Shown: positions 45,155-56,976, counted from the stretch's first letter. The stretch: 64,000 nucleotides of DNA from Muscardinus avellanarius (GCA_963383645.1 OY726560.1:69379023-69443022); one strand, 5' to 3'. Notes: generated by a model from the sequence alone, not told the origin. Numbers and translations are program-made.

Positions 45155-45506
45155 CCAGTTGAATTGAATGTGTAGTAAAATTTGAGACACACTAGTTTAG
45201 AACAATGCCCAGCATTTATAAAAAGTATTTTTAATATAAAATTGAAAAAGCTTAGAAGAGAGAAAATTGGGGAAGTGGGAAGGGGAAATGAATCTGGGAG
45301 TTGGCGTGCGACTGACAAATTATGTTCACACCATAATTGCCAAATGTGTGCTCATTTTTCAAGGGTTGCTCCCCAAAGTATCATTACATGCCTTTCTTAA
45401 TTTGGTGCATTGAATTTTTCTTTTTGCCAAAATTTAATAGGTATTTATTTCTGTTCAGGAGCTATTAGAAGGAACAAATAAATTATCTCTAAGAATAAGA
45501 TTTGTA

Positions 45507-45676
45507 AACTGGGAGTAGGATTGCATGCCCATAATCCTAATATTTGGGAGGGTGAGATAGGAGGATCACAGGTTTGAAGCCAGGCCTCAGCAATTTAGTG
45601 AGACCTTGTTTCAAAATAAAATGGGGTTGGAGGTATAGCTTGGAGATAGAATGCTCCAGAGTTGAATCTCTAGTAA

Positions 45677-45729
<53 letters not shown>
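45507..45729 (+). mobile_element. B1-dID SINE ending in (AC)n
   Basis: aactgggagtaggattgcatgccc ... gagttgaatctctagtaacac, then (AC)n at about 45675-45728. Confidence 0.92.
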
Positions 45730-45731
<2 letters not shown>

Positions 45732-48019
45732 GACCTGTAGATGAGCTAGGCCACAATGCACACAGACTACGGGGATAAAAACAGTGTAGTGACCCTAGGT
45801 CCCAGTCATAACATGTAGGACATTTTCCAGGCAATTCTGAAAACTGTCCCTACCATCAATTCAGACCAACAGAAGAATTCAAATTACAGATAGGTTTTAT
45901 TTCTTCCATAGCTGATATAACCCTATCCAGACTAATATTTTTCCTCCCTCCTAGAAATCTTATAGCTCTGAGTTTAATGCCACATTGGATGTTTCAAATA
46001 TAATTCAGCAAAGAAGACTAACTCAGGTAACTAGGGTCTCTGTATGATTCTTTATACAACAGCTGTTGAAATTTGGGCTGGATATCCAATGTGTTCATTT
46101 AATTCAGAAAAGCATATAGGGAAGCAGGGGATTGATTTTTGGTTTTTGAATCTCATGTCCACAGAGTGACCCAAATAGTTCAATAAAATTTTGCAAACAA
46201 ATTTTCTGCTCCAGAGAGTAGGTAAAATGAAGTTAGTTCATTTTGGACAAGCAAGAGTTTGTTTATGATGGACTAAGGAGTGTGAACTGAAGGAAACAGT
46301 GGGCACAATCCCAAGGGCACTCAAGTGGGCCTGTCTCCATAGGATAGTGGGTTCAGGAAGTTAGGAGAGGAGGTCAAAGGCTAGGAATGTGCGTGGCATT
46401 TGTAAAAAACAAAAAGAGTAGGAAAGGGAAAAGAGGTCCAAACAATACATAAAAAGCTAATCATTAAGAACAGGAGATAAGAAATGAAACATTCATAGAA
46501 GAGGATTCCCAGGAAAGGGAGAAATGAGTAAGAAGGCCAAATGCTATGGGAAATTTTGGGAAAGGGAAAAGTGAAGGAAGTGTGGAGCAGGTGATTAGAA
46601 TGTTTAGGCTGGGTGCCTGGGGGAGATGCATCTTGTTTTGGTTTGAAGAAAGGAGAATCAAACTTACTGTTTTCTCCCATTGTTGATGACTTTATAAATA
46701 ACAAGCATCCGAGTACAAAAACCATCTGTACATGACAGAGATTAAAATGTTGTGGTTCATTTATTGCTGATAATTTTCAAATGTACAAGATCTGATAAGA
46801 GTTCAAAACAAAAATAATGCAAATTTATTGGCATTAAAAAACACAAGACAATAAATCCATCCAGAAAACAGTAAGTAAAGTGTCTTTAAAAAGCACAATT
46901 ATACCTATTTTCCAGGAAGTCAGCAAATGTTGCTTCTTACAACAGTAGATGTTGCAAACAGTACCAAGACTGATAAATAGAAACATATAAGGAACACCAA
47001 AGGCATTTAAAAAATCCCTTGCACCTTCCCATACAGGATGCAATTTCTAATATAGTATATCAGTAATATTTTACTTAAAAGAATTTTACTGGAGAAGGAG
47101 GAGCATCTCTTTTGATTTGATGACTCTTCTCATGCAACACATGAATAGGAATATAGATTTTTTAAAAAACTAATTATTTCTAGTACTTTACAGTTGAAAG
47201 AACAAATCTTTGTGATTTTGTAAAGGTCCTCTGGGAAATCACAAATACAGTTGTATTAGCAAATAAATAAGCTTAAATGAAAAAGTTATCCTGAGAGTTT
47301 TACTTTTTTCTATAGTTGAGAGTCTAATTTGGGGAAGATAAAAATATAAAATAATATCAGAGGATATTTATATACTTGCTTAAGGTCCTATAATGGGTGC
47401 CTGAGAAATAATACTTGTTATATACTCAATAAAAGCAAAAAAATTGTTTTTGAAAAAGCAGAGGGGTAACATAATTGTAAAAATGTTAGTTCTTGTAGAA
47501 GTGAGGATTCTTAGATCTCTTTTTTGTTGTTTTTTTAAATAATATAAGATGTAATAAAGTAAGTTTACAGCCTAGAAAGTCACTCTGATAAGCCACAGAA
47601 TGTTTGTGATGTAGGCAGAAAGATCAACCCTTCATCGTAAGCAAAAGCAATAAACAGTAAATCAAGGAAAGAAGCCCATCAACAGTGAGCAAACTCTGCT
47701 AAACTGTCCACATGTCATGGCTTTGCAGACCTGGGGATTATAAACCCTAGCAAATAAAATGTAAATTTTAAACTTTGTCCTTCACTGTGATCTTTAATAT
47801 TATTCTGGGACAAACAGGCCTTTTAAGACGGATCTCACAAGAACACAACTAATTTCACAAGATGCTATTAGCATATAATGCTTTCTTCCAATAAAAATCC
47901 ATAAGCAGTGTCAAAAGTTCTGTTTCAAGTTCCAATACAGTCAATATCAGTAGCCATTACCCACATAAACAAATTTCTTGAGCCTTAAGAGTGTAAATAG
48001 ATCTGAAGAACAAAGTTAG
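45730..48019. other. Unclassified AT-rich DNA
   Basis: No gene or repeat family recognised. Frames at 46381-46725 and 46834-47043 lack known domains. Confidence 0.4.
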
Positions 48020-48020
48020 T

Positions 48021-48080
<60 letters not shown>

Positions 48081-48087
48081 GAGGAGA
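48020..48087. repeat. (GA)n microsatellite
   Basis: About 30 GA units, grading into GAGGAG. Confidence 0.97.
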
Positions 48088-48169
48088 AGCAAAAGTGCTG
48101 TTTTATGAGAAAAATGGGTGTTTTTCTTAAATCAGCCATTACTTCCTGTTACTATATTACTATATTTCT

Positions 48170-48240
48170 AATATATAGTAGCTCAAAGGTTGAATCCTCT
48201 TGGGTTCAATCCCCAGCACACCACCAACAACAACAACAAA
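48170..48240 (+). mobile_element. ID-like SINE half (truncated B1-dID)
   Basis: tatagtagctcaaaggttgaatcctcttgggttcaatccccagcac then an (aac)n-rich tail. The B1 half is absent. Confidence 0.75.
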
Positions 48241-48299
48241 ATGACAGCAAGGAGTGGAATAGCTGGTCAGAGCTGTACTCATCTTCATCGTGGTTGTAG

Positions 48300-49560
48300 T
48301 AATTTACAGTCACACCACACATAACACAACTTTCTATAGCTATATATTTGTTCTAGCAGTAAATGCCTTCAGAAATTGGCAAAAAAAAAATCAACAGCGG
48401 ATATAGCCTTTCTATAGCATGTAAGAATCCAAACATACAAACATAAAATTGTGCTAAGTAATCAATGTTTCAGTTGTCTTTAGCATATTTCAGTATAAAG
48501 GTTGTACAGCCATGACCATGATCCAACTCCAGAACGTTTTCCTCACCCCACTGAAGTCCTCTTTTCTTTAGAAGTCACTTCCACCGTCTTTTGCCCCTTC
48601 CTGGCCAACGACGGCTTTAGTTTTCATTCCTAAGTTTTACCTACCGTGGGTGTTCCATATCAATGAGACCTCACAATAGGTGGGTTTTGCGTTATGGCTT
48701 CTTACACTTAACAGCTTTTCAAGGTTCATCCATGTTGCAGCAAATATCAGCATTCTATTCCTTTTTATGGTCTAATAATATTCTGCTGTGTATATACACC
48801 ACATTTTGTTTATTCATCAATTGATGGTTATTTGGGTTGTTTATACTTCTTGGCTATTTTAACTAATGCTGCTTTGAACATTTGTATACAAGTTTTGCTA
48901 CAAACATATTTTGATTTTTTTCTTGGTTGAAGTTAGGCATGAAATTTTGGAATCAGATGGTAATAGTGCATTTAACTTTTAAAGAACTGCAAAGCAGTTT
49001 TTCACAGAAGATACATTAGTTTGCTTTTATACCAGCAAAGTCAGAAGACTCTTATTTTTCCATGTTTTTCACTTGTTTCTGTCTTTTATGATGGCCATCT
49101 TAGCGTGTGTGAAATAGTATTTTTATTGTGGTTTCTATTTGCATTTAACTAATGACTAATATTGCTGAGCATTTTTTCTCAAGTGCTTATTGGCCATCTG
49201 TATACTGTCTTCAGAGAAATATCTAATCTGATTCTTTGCCCTTTTTAATTTTTTTTTTTTTTTGCCATACTGGGGATGGAATCCAGGGGCATTCTGCCTC
49301 CGAGCTATATCCCCAGCCCTATTTTTTATTCTTTATTTTGAAACAGGGTCTCACTGAGTTGCAAAGGGCCTCCTTAAGTAGCTGAGGCTGTCTGTGAACC
49401 ACAATTCTCCTGTCTCTGCCTCCCAAATGCTAGGATTAAAAGCATGCATCACCATACCTGGCTCATTTTTCAAATTGAATTATTTGTCTTTTTGATTGTT
49501 AAGTTTCCTACAGATCTTAGAAGTTATCTTTAAGCTGGCATACTAAAAAAACATGATTTC
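48300..49560 (-). mobile_element. Old L1 ORF2-3' UTR, antisense, interrupted by a SINE
   Basis: acttaacagcttttcaaggttcatccatgttgcagc (48706), ttgatggttatttgggttgtttatacttcttggctatttt (48821), ttgtggtttctatttgcatttaactaatgac (49127) and tcaaattgaattatttgtctttttg (49471) are reverse-complement L1. Confidence 0.8.
49247..49463 (-). mobile_element. B1-dID SINE, antisense
   Basis: Poly-T, gccatactggggatggaatccagggg ... aaaagcatgcatcaccatacctggc; inserted in the antisense L1. Confidence 0.93.
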
Positions 49561-49579
49561 TATCAAAATAAAATATATG

Positions 49580-49775
49580 GTTGGGTGTGGTGGCATATGC
49601 CTGTAATCCCAGTACTTGAGAGGCTGAGAATTAGGAGGCTGAGATGGGAGTATCATAGGTTTGAGGACAACCTCAGCAATTTAATGAGTCTCTCAGCAAT
49701 TCAGTGAGACCCTGTTTCATAACAAAAAGTAAAAAGGGCTGAGGCATGGCTTAAAGATAGAATGTCCCTAGTTTA
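49580..49775 (+). mobile_element. B1-dID SINE, older copy
   Basis: ttgggtgtggtggcatatgcctgtaatcccag, with a small internal duplication of gaggctgaga, to aatgtccctagttt; right end lost into (GA)n. Confidence 0.85.
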
Positions 49776-49792
49776 AGAGAGAGAGAGAGAGA

Positions 49793-49968
49793 GCCGGTAG
49801 TGGTGACACACACTTGTTATCCCCGCGCTTGGGAGGCGGAGACAGGAGGATCGCACAGGTTCGAAGGCAGCCTTGCTAGCTTAAAAGACCCTGTTTCCAA
49901 ATAAAAATATGTAATAGGTCTGGGAGTATAGCCCAGTGGTAGAAGGGATGGCCATCCCCAGTACCACC

Positions 49969-50019
<51 letters not shown>
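49793..50019 (+). mobile_element. B1-dID SINE, 'gtctgggagtgtagcc' subfamily, in (GA)n
   Basis: gccggtagtggtgacacacacttgttatccc ... gccatccccagtaccaccaaa, flanked on both sides by GA runs; the right one (49971-50019) is long. It probably inserted into, or duplicated, a GA target. Confidence 0.9.
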
Positions 50020-50026
<7 letters not shown>

Positions 50027-52903
50027 AGAATTTGAGCAAGGAATAATTTGCAAATGTGGCAGCCCCCAAACCAGAAGAGGATCAGAGAACTCCCTTACTC
50101 AATATACATAGAGAGGTGGCATTTATGAACAGAATAAAGAAGTGGGGTACAGAAACACCATGCTTGCTTGCAGCTTGGTATTTGCTTTATTTGAACATGT
50201 TTTGTTCGGTTGGCCACTGTCACTGTCTGGGACTCGACTCTAAGTTAGAAAAGTAAACCATCTAGTTAGACTTTCAGTGAGCCTATGTACTAAGTTAGGC
50301 AGCAATTCATTACATAAGGACTCCAAGGAGAGAGGAATCCTCAGACCAAATTTAATTTAAGGATACAACAAAGATAACAAGAACAAAAGACGAATTAGTG
50401 GAGAGGAAACTTTTAATTAGAAAACAGAGTCAGTAAAATTCTATTGCCACCTCAGATTCCCCTGTCAACCAAGAAATGACTTGCTTTGGGGACAAAGCCC
50501 ATGATGAGTGGTATCTCTAGTGAGAAAATTCATCCACTTTTGTCAGAGTTGAGCATCTTTAGGGGACCTCCAAAACAGTTATAGTTTTAAAAAAAAGGGA
50601 ACTCTTCTAAAAATATAAAATGAACAGATATAAAAGATCTAATTTAACCATTGGTATTAGGGAAATGGTATTACTACTGGTTCAAATAAAAATCAAAGAA
50701 CTATAAATTTATATGAATTAAAGATACAGTAGATTTTACAAATGGAAAAAAATTGGCATTTTCTCTAAGAGGGGGAAAGTAACCCCTCCATCAGTTTGAA
50801 TGTATTTGGATGTCTGTAACAAACAGGAAACATTAAAAAGAAAAAACACACTCTTATCAGTTATTTAAATTTACGGCATTGTAAAATAGTCTACTCAGAG
50901 ACAAAATTGCATAGCTCCATAAAATCCAATAGTCTCCACATATTTCTCCATTCTATTGTAAAAAAAAAAAAAGTCTAGTGATCATTTTTGCTTATTTCAA
51001 AGTCTTAATTTTCTCCATACCCAAATCAAGAAAAAACACAATTTGGGGGCATATCTGGTAGTTTTCTGCTTTTATTTTTTCTAAAAGTTAACACATTTTT
51101 TAGAAAATATAATTTTTGAAATCTCATCTTCACTAACTTAATTCCCTCTTGTAATCACGTCTTCTAAGTGTCTATTTTTAGTTCACTTTCAAGAGTGAAC
51201 TAAATAGCAGGAAAATTCTGCTGTTTTCATGCTTCTCTGTGCGCTTTCTGTCTTCTCTGCACCAGGAGTTCAGGCTTCTTCCTCTAGTGTTCCAGTGGTC
51301 AGTGTGCTCCCAGGTGAAACAGCACTCCTTCCTGACGTCCCTCAGCCCCACAGCAGCCTTTCTTCTTAAAGTAGATTCTGTCACCTATTCTTTTGATTCT
51401 TATCATATGGAAATTTCTGTCACTTAATCTTTTTTTGTAGAAGTTTCATCTATGATTGAGTATTTCCTGTCATTACGTTGCTTCTGGTCCTATTCTTTTT
51501 CTCTCATCTACCACTACCCTCAGCAAAGGGATAGGAGAGTAATTCTCCCTTCATTTACTTTGACATAGCTTTTGACTTTATTCCAATAAACTCTCTCAAT
51601 CTCTGTCTCTTACTCCATCCCTCTCGTATTTCTCTTAATTTTCATCAAAACACGAGTTGTTATATATACAACTCTTTCCTGTCCCAAGAAATAAAATTTA
51701 TTAAAGTATTTTTAATCCACCGTGTTTTCTCAACTTTATTCCTTCATATGTCTTGGTACCAAGTATCAGGAAAGAAGAGAAAGTAAAAGGAAGAATGGGA
51801 GAGAAAGAAAAGCAAGAGGAGAGAAAGAAGATGGATGTCTGTTCATGAGCTGAACCAGCCAATGGAACTCATTCCCATCTTCACCCATTAAACTACTTTG
51901 ATTTTGCTTTGTAAACTCTATAAAAACCTTTGTGTAATAATTACAAGGACCTAAAATATAATAATAGGCTTGTCCATTATTAATACGTGCTCTTCAAGTT
52001 GCTTCTCATTCCAATGAACAGAACTCTCCTTTGAAGGCACCTGCCCAAGGCCAAGGGTGCAGCCCAGGGGTCTGGAGGTGAGGGCTCCCACCAGCAGACA
52101 GGTCTTGGGAGCACAGGCTTGGTCAGTGGATGTCTACAGGGCCCACAAGGCCCCACCCACTGTGTAATATGATGGTGCCCTTAACAAAGTACCGCACTCA
52201 AGGAGACTGTAATAAACAGTAATATAAATGTCCATACGCATTGCAACATGTGAGCACATAAATATGTAAGTGCTGTTTGTTCAGACCCTGGATAAAAGTA
52301 GACTGCAGGAGCTTCATGAAAGAGACTGAGCTGGGTCTTGAAGAGACAGAAATATTTGGCTGGATATAGAGAGAAAGGTTGGAGGAGTTGCCCACCATTA
52401 TCAAGGAAACCCTGTCAACAACACAGAAGTAAGAAAAGATTCAGAAAGCATTGTGTGAATATTGAAGAAGATGAAAAATTGTCAAGGGCCTTGAATGCCA
52501 AACCGAGGAGCCTGGCTGTCACTCTTTATCCTGCTGATATTCAATGAAGGACAGAGTGCTCTGGGCAGGACTTCTCTGCACAGGCTGTTTCCTGTGCCTG
52601 CAGTGCTGCCATCCCCATTTCTCTCTCCCTTCGTACCACATCCTGCTCTTGGTACAGTTGGCTTCCTCTCATGCTTTGTTTCATGTCTACTTCCCCAGAA
52701 CACCCCAAACACATGATCCATACCCACCCCTCACTTTCTATCACAGCATCTGTGATATGTTTCTGCAGAATTCTTTGACCCACCCAGCAAACCTATGTAT
52801 TTCTTTCTGTGCCCAGGCCTTCCACCAGCATCGAGTCCACAACAAACCAAGAAGAGAAGGCTAGACGCAGGCTCCCCCAAAACACTGACTTTTAAAGCAG
52901 ACA
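50020..52903. other. Unclassified, mostly unique DNA
   Basis: No gene recognised. It holds an 11-bp inverted repeat at 51177-51204 and ancient-repeat words at 52310-52550 (gagctgggtcttgaagagac; ttgtcaagggccttgaatgccaaacc). Several frames near 52482-52864 overlap on both strands and have no known domains. Confidence 0.4.
51177..51204. repeat. Perfect inverted repeat, 11-bp arms, 6-nt loop
   Basis: tttagttcact - ttcaag - agtgaactaaa. Confidence 0.93.
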
Positions 52904-52915
52904 AAAAGAAAGAAA

Positions 52916-52968
<53 letters not shown>

Positions 52969-52969
52969 A
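52904..52969. repeat. (AAAG)n microsatellite
   Basis: About 15 AAAG units. Lys/Glu/Arg or Ser/Phe/Leu-rich frames across it are artefacts. Confidence 0.97.
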
Positions 52970-53440
52970 CCCTAGGAATGAGAAGAACAGGAGAAGACAA
53001 TGTCCCAAGTCCCAAGAGAAAAGAGAGCTTCAGACAAGCCTTAGAAACCACACCGTGTGGGGCAGGACAAGGACAGCCTTCTCCACAGAGGTCATTATAG
53101 GTCTCTGAGAGCAAGTTTCAGCAGGGTATTAGGGGTGGAAAGCAAATTGTCTGGGTTGAGAGTGTACTTTTGAGAGGCCTGGACCAACAAAACAAAACAA
53201 AAACAATAACAACGACAACAAAAACCCCAAACAATAAGTCTATTCTAACAGGACATTAAGGAAAGAGGGATGGGGTTGCCTGGGCCATAAAGCCCAACCA
53301 CACACATTTATCTCCTCTAGATATCTCTACCAAAATAAATCTGCATGGCTCTCACTCAAGTGCTTAGGAAAAGGATTTGCAGAATCTACCCACAGCATCA
53401 CAAAACTCTAGATTGAAGAGATATTAAAAATTATTCAATG
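52970..53440. other. Unclassified DNA
   Basis: Nothing recognised apart from an A/C-rich stretch near 53185-53230. Confidence 0.4.
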
Positions 53441-53441
53441 A

Positions 53442-53660
53442 ATCCAGGCATGGTGGCACATGCTTGTAATACCAGTACTTGGGAGGCTGAGATAAGGGTT
53501 TCACTGGTTCTTGGCCAGCCTCAGCAACTTTGTGAGGCCCTCCACAACTTAGTAAGACCCTGTTTCAAAATAAAGAATAAAATAGGGCTGGGGGTATAAC
53601 TTGGAGGTAGAATGACCCTGGGTTCAATCCCTAGTACCACAAAACAAAACAAACAAAAAA
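53442..53660 (+). mobile_element. B1-dID SINE
   Basis: atccaggcatggtggcacatgcttgtaatacc ... gggttcaatccctagtaccac then an A/C-rich tail. Confidence 0.93.
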
Positions 53661-54857
53661 CTATCCAATGATCAACAACCAACCCAAATCTGCATTCAAC
53701 AAGATGGGAGGATGACATCTTCCTTTTGCAAATGTAGTTTCTTTATCTGCATGGTAATATTTCTTTTAATAAGCTCATTTTTCCACTAAAATATGACAAA
53801 GGCATGACCAATAAGAATTTCTCATCCTCCCATTTCCATATCTCTAGCTGGTTTAATAATTTACCCCTCTCAGTGCCTTAAAAATGGAACCTTTATCTTT
53901 GAATCCATCTATAAAACTGTTCCCTTCTCCTCCTACTTGCTAAATGGACTTCATTTATCACTCGTTTTATGAGAGCTTATCTAATCCAAGAGAAGTTTGA
54001 TCAGATAACCTGGTCTTTAAGAAAGCAGAAAATTGCTAGGAATGGCTTCTATTGTTTGAGAACCTCCTTTGATCTGAAATTTTGAGGAAGGTTATAAGAT
54101 CTTTCCAGGATCTCTTGAATGTTTGAGCGTTCAGGAGATTATGACCTTGGCCTCCAATCTATGCTTGTTGGATCTGACCCTCTAGAATGATTTGAAGATG
54201 AGCTTAATTCCTAAGCAGAGGCTGGACATTCTTGGTTTAGTGTTGTGATATAATATGACAGATTTATGCGCTGTTCTGACATAATGAAATGCAAAGAGGT
54301 GAAGTGCTTTATTTACAGGGTAACCTCTAATTTCAAGTTCGCTGGCTGTTGCTCGGGTTTCCATGGCCTCCTCTAGCAGGCCTCAAGTATCTACAGCAGA
54401 GAATCATCTCCATTTAGAAATCCCAAGCACGAGACCAAGAAGTCAGGAAGAAAACAATAATATAAACAAAGAAATTTTACAAAAACAGGAGATGGAGGAA
54501 CTTTCTTTCCCCAAAGGCAACTCTGCTACCTACTAGTTCTTTCCTTTATCTGGGTATAGAAGCCACAGAGCAAATGTTTGTTGAATGACTCTCTCCCTGG
54601 GTTTATTACTCACTCAACAAACATTATTGATCATTCATTCCTTCAGTGAACATGAAAGTGTGAGGAATTTCATGTCTACAGAGACAAAAGGGAACCGTTT
54701 TTGCATTCAGTGAGAAGGCAGTTTTGTGAAGAAATTAGAAAAAAAAAATGAATTCAACACAGTGAGTCCTACAGTAGAAGACCTGCTGGATGTTAGGCAG
54801 AGAGATACCGAGAAGAGCTTAACTCAATTTATGCTGAGAGAATTGAGGAAAGCCTCA
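53661..54857. other. Unclassified unique DNA
   Basis: No gene. 54560-54660 has 'tgtttgttgaatgactc' and 'tcactcaacaaacatta', typical of old L2/MIR-type ends. Confidence 0.4.
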
Positions 54858-54871
54858 GAGGATCATTTTAA

Positions 54872-55076
54872 TTTTTGTGGGTCTGGGGCTGAAACCCAGG
54901 GACACTCTACCTCCGAGCTACACCCCCTGCCTTATTTTTTATTCTGTATTTTGAAACAGGGTCTCACTAACTTACAGAGGGCCTCACTAAGTAGCTGAGG
55001 CTGTCCGCAAACCGCGATCCTCCTGTCTCAGCCTTGCGAAAGCTGAGACTACAAGCATGCGCCACCGTACCCAGCT
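54872..55076 (-). mobile_element. B1-dID SINE, antisense
   Basis: Flanked by the 13-bp duplication GAGGATCATTTTA (54858-54870, 55077-55089). Confidence 0.96.
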
Positions 55077-55089
55077 GAGGATCATTTTA

Positions 55090-55588
55090 AACAGAAATAG
55101 TTTCAGCCATCATGAACCTGAAAACGGAAGCTACTCAAGGAGTTTAGTTGAACTTCCTCGGTGGAGAAAAATGGGAAATGTTGGGCACTTTTCTCTCCTA
55201 GCACATACTCAGGCCCCTGTAACAGAGGGTACAGGCGTTCTTGGCCATGACTCTTCAGGAAACTTGAGAGGAAGCTGAGTGAATATGATGGGGAGATGGT
55301 GGCCCACCCTCTCTTCCAGAGTGCCCCCGGGACTTGTCACAGGGGTGACAAGAGGCATCCGAAGTCACAGAGCCAAGCGCATCCTCCAAAATGGGCTTTC
55401 TGGTGAATTTAGGTAAAAGCAAGTGGATGCAAAAACAAACTCCATCATCAACATGGAAAAAATGAGAAGGGTTTTGCTCCAGGGTTGCTTGGTTGACTTA
55501 CTCCCTAGTCTTTAGAGAGAGAGAGAAGCAAAGGCAGGCCTCACCCTAAAATAAAGTTTTACTACTCAGAATAAGGCTAAAATGCCTG
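55090..55588. other. Unclassified unique DNA
   Basis: No gene or repeat recognised. Confidence 0.4.
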
Positions 55589-55589
55589 C

Positions 55590-55715
55590 CGCATCAGCAC
55601 CACCTGAAGTTTGTTAGAAACGTAGACTCTGGAGCCTCGGCCCGGCCTCCTTTGTCCGAGCTGCTCGGTAAGGAGATCCCAGGTGATTCCTACGCAATGA
55701 AGTTTGAGAAGCCCT
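55590..55715 (+). mobile_element. MER5A-like MITE, copy 1
   Basis: catcagcaccacctgaagtttgttagaaacgtagactc ... agatcccaggtgattcctacgcaatgaagtttgagaagccctgc follows MER5A closely. Confidence 0.8.
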
Positions 55716-55737
55716 GCTCTGGGCCAGCCTGGTGACT

Positions 55738-55860
55738 GAACATTGGAATCACAGGGGAGCTGTTAAAATGACTGATTCCACCCCCAGGGATTCTGATTTA
55801 AATGCTCAGACTCCTTAAATGATTCCAAATGTGCAGCCAAGGTAGTAAAGTGCTCAAGAG
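55738..55860 (+). mobile_element. MER5-like MITE, copy 2
   Basis: aacattggaatcacaggggagctgttaaaatgactgattccacccccagggattctgattt is a second MER5-type element directly after the first. Confidence 0.7.
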
Positions 55861-56059
55861 GCCTTGATTCTCCAGAAGAACCTCTGAAATAGCAGCAGAG
55901 CAGGATGCTGCAGACGCAGAATGAATACAGGAGCACCCTATGGCCCAGCAATCCAGCTGCTCCCCCCAGGTACCATCAGGAGTGGAAACTGAGGTGATGA
56001 TTCTGATCCAGGTGGCCCCCAGCTTCCTCCCACACATGTGCTCACCATGCCCTCCTTTT

Positions 56060-56270
56060 TTTGCAGTACTGGGGCTCAAACCCAGGGACATTCTACCTCC
56101 AAGCTACACCTCCAGCTCCCCAGGCCTATTTTTTTATTCTTTATTATGAAACTATGTCTCACTAAGTTGCAGAGGGCCTAAGTAGCTGAGGCTGGCCGCG
56201 AACCTGTGATCCTCCTGTCTCAGCCTCCCGAATGCTGGGATTACAAGTGTGCGCCACCACGCCCGGTTTA
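56060..56270 (-). mobile_element. B1-dID SINE, antisense, about 0.6 kb before CPA6 ATG
   Basis: tgcagtactggggctcaaacccagggac ... ttacaagtgtgcgccaccacgcccgg. It is the SINE nearest to the CPA6 promoter. Confidence 0.94.
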
Positions 56271-56439
56271 CCAAGCCCGTTTTTCACTGCACTTTTCCTT
56301 ATGTGGAGCCTGTGTAGAACTCTCTCATCAAAGAGCAAAACATTAAGCCTGGAATGTTCTATGCCTGCTAGTTGAGCTCATCCTCAGACACACCGTTTGC
56401 AATTAGGGCAGGATCCTTATTCTGCAGAAAGTAATAGAA

Positions 56440-56735
56440 GGAGAAAGGTCGTCCAGAAAAAAAGTTCGGGGCCTGAAACAGGCAAAGTGGACAAACCAGA
56501 AAAGAAAGAAGAGTTACCCTAAGAAAGCGGCACCCAGCACAACCCCTGGCGTGAGTCAGCAGCGGGGAGGCGGCCCCTTCCAGGGGAGCCTGATTAAGGA
56601 TCAGGATCTGCAGCTGGGTTGGGCCGCCCGGCTGCTGCTTCTCCTCCCAAGACCAAGTCTCAGGAGCAACTTCCCCTCCTCCCCTGCTGCCTAAACCTTT
56701 TCCTCTCGTGGCTAGTGGCTAGAAAGACGGGTTGC
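56440..56735 (+). promoter_or_regulatory. CPA6: Probable CPA6 promoter and 5' leader start
   Basis: This is a locally GC-rich stretch just upstream of the CPA6 start codon in an otherwise AT-rich region. It holds an AP-1/NF-E2-like site TGAGTCAGCA at 56552-56561, GC-rich segments (gcggggaggcggcccc near 56562-56577; gggccgcccggctgctgc near 56620) and no clear TATA box. The position and GC shift suggest a TATA-less initiation region. The transcription start cannot be fixed from sequence alone, so the boundary with the 5' UTR is a guess. Confidence 0.5.
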
Positions 56736-56822
56736 ATGTTGCTCATTTCCAAGCCTTCTCCCCACCCCCTTCCCAACACTGCGCTGGTGAGCAGGGGTGC
56801 TGTGAGCCACCTCCTCCAGTGA
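56736..56822 (+). other. Possible upstream ORF in CPA6 5' leader (28 codons)
   Basis: An ATG at 56736 opens 28 codons ending at TGA 56820-56822, 38 bases before the CPA6 ATG and in a different frame. Its start context is weak (T at -3). If transcription starts upstream of 56736 this uORF would be in the mRNA and could damp CPA6 translation. Nothing suggests a functional peptide. Confidence 0.35.
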
Positions 56823-56860
56823 CGGCCTTAGGGAACTTTCAACTCTCTCATTGTAAAGCT

Positions 56861-56976
56861 ATGAAGTTCCTGGTGAAGCCCAGGAGCCAGACAGCTGCCT
56901 TTCTGCCTCTTTGCTGGCTCTTTCTGGAGATTCTGCAACCAGGGCACAGCCACCTTTATAACAACCGCTATGCCGG
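56861..56976 (+). CDS. CPA6: CPA6 first coding exon (carboxypeptidase A6, N-terminus)
   Basis: CPA6 is a secreted, matrix-associated M14A zinc metallocarboxypeptidase that trims large hydrophobic C-terminal residues from peptides; human variants have been linked to epilepsy. The exon encodes 38 full codons plus two bases of codon 39. It starts [10 protein letters not shown], has a hydrophobic signal-peptide core ([14 protein letters not shown], about residues 12-25) and ends HLYNNRYAG, the start of the activation pro-domain. I recognise this as near-identical to the human CPA6 N-terminus, from memory. The exon stops at CGG|GTAAGT (donor GT at 56977-56978), a consensus splice site in phase 2. 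The ATG has G at -3; the frame is open upstream to about 56732 but has no earlier ATG. The human protein is about 437 aa, so most of it lies in exons beyond this window. Signal-peptide identity is seen; catalytic residues (zinc ligands, catalytic Glu) are not encoded here. Confidence 0.92.

Noticed and set aside
52731..53114. Overlapping frames of 101-127 codons on both strands
   Set aside because: Driven by the (AAAG)n microsatellite.
1..56000. Search for a PREX2 exon expected by synteny upstream of CPA6
   Set aside because: No coding exon or splice pair recognised on the minus strand; it is probably beyond the left edge.
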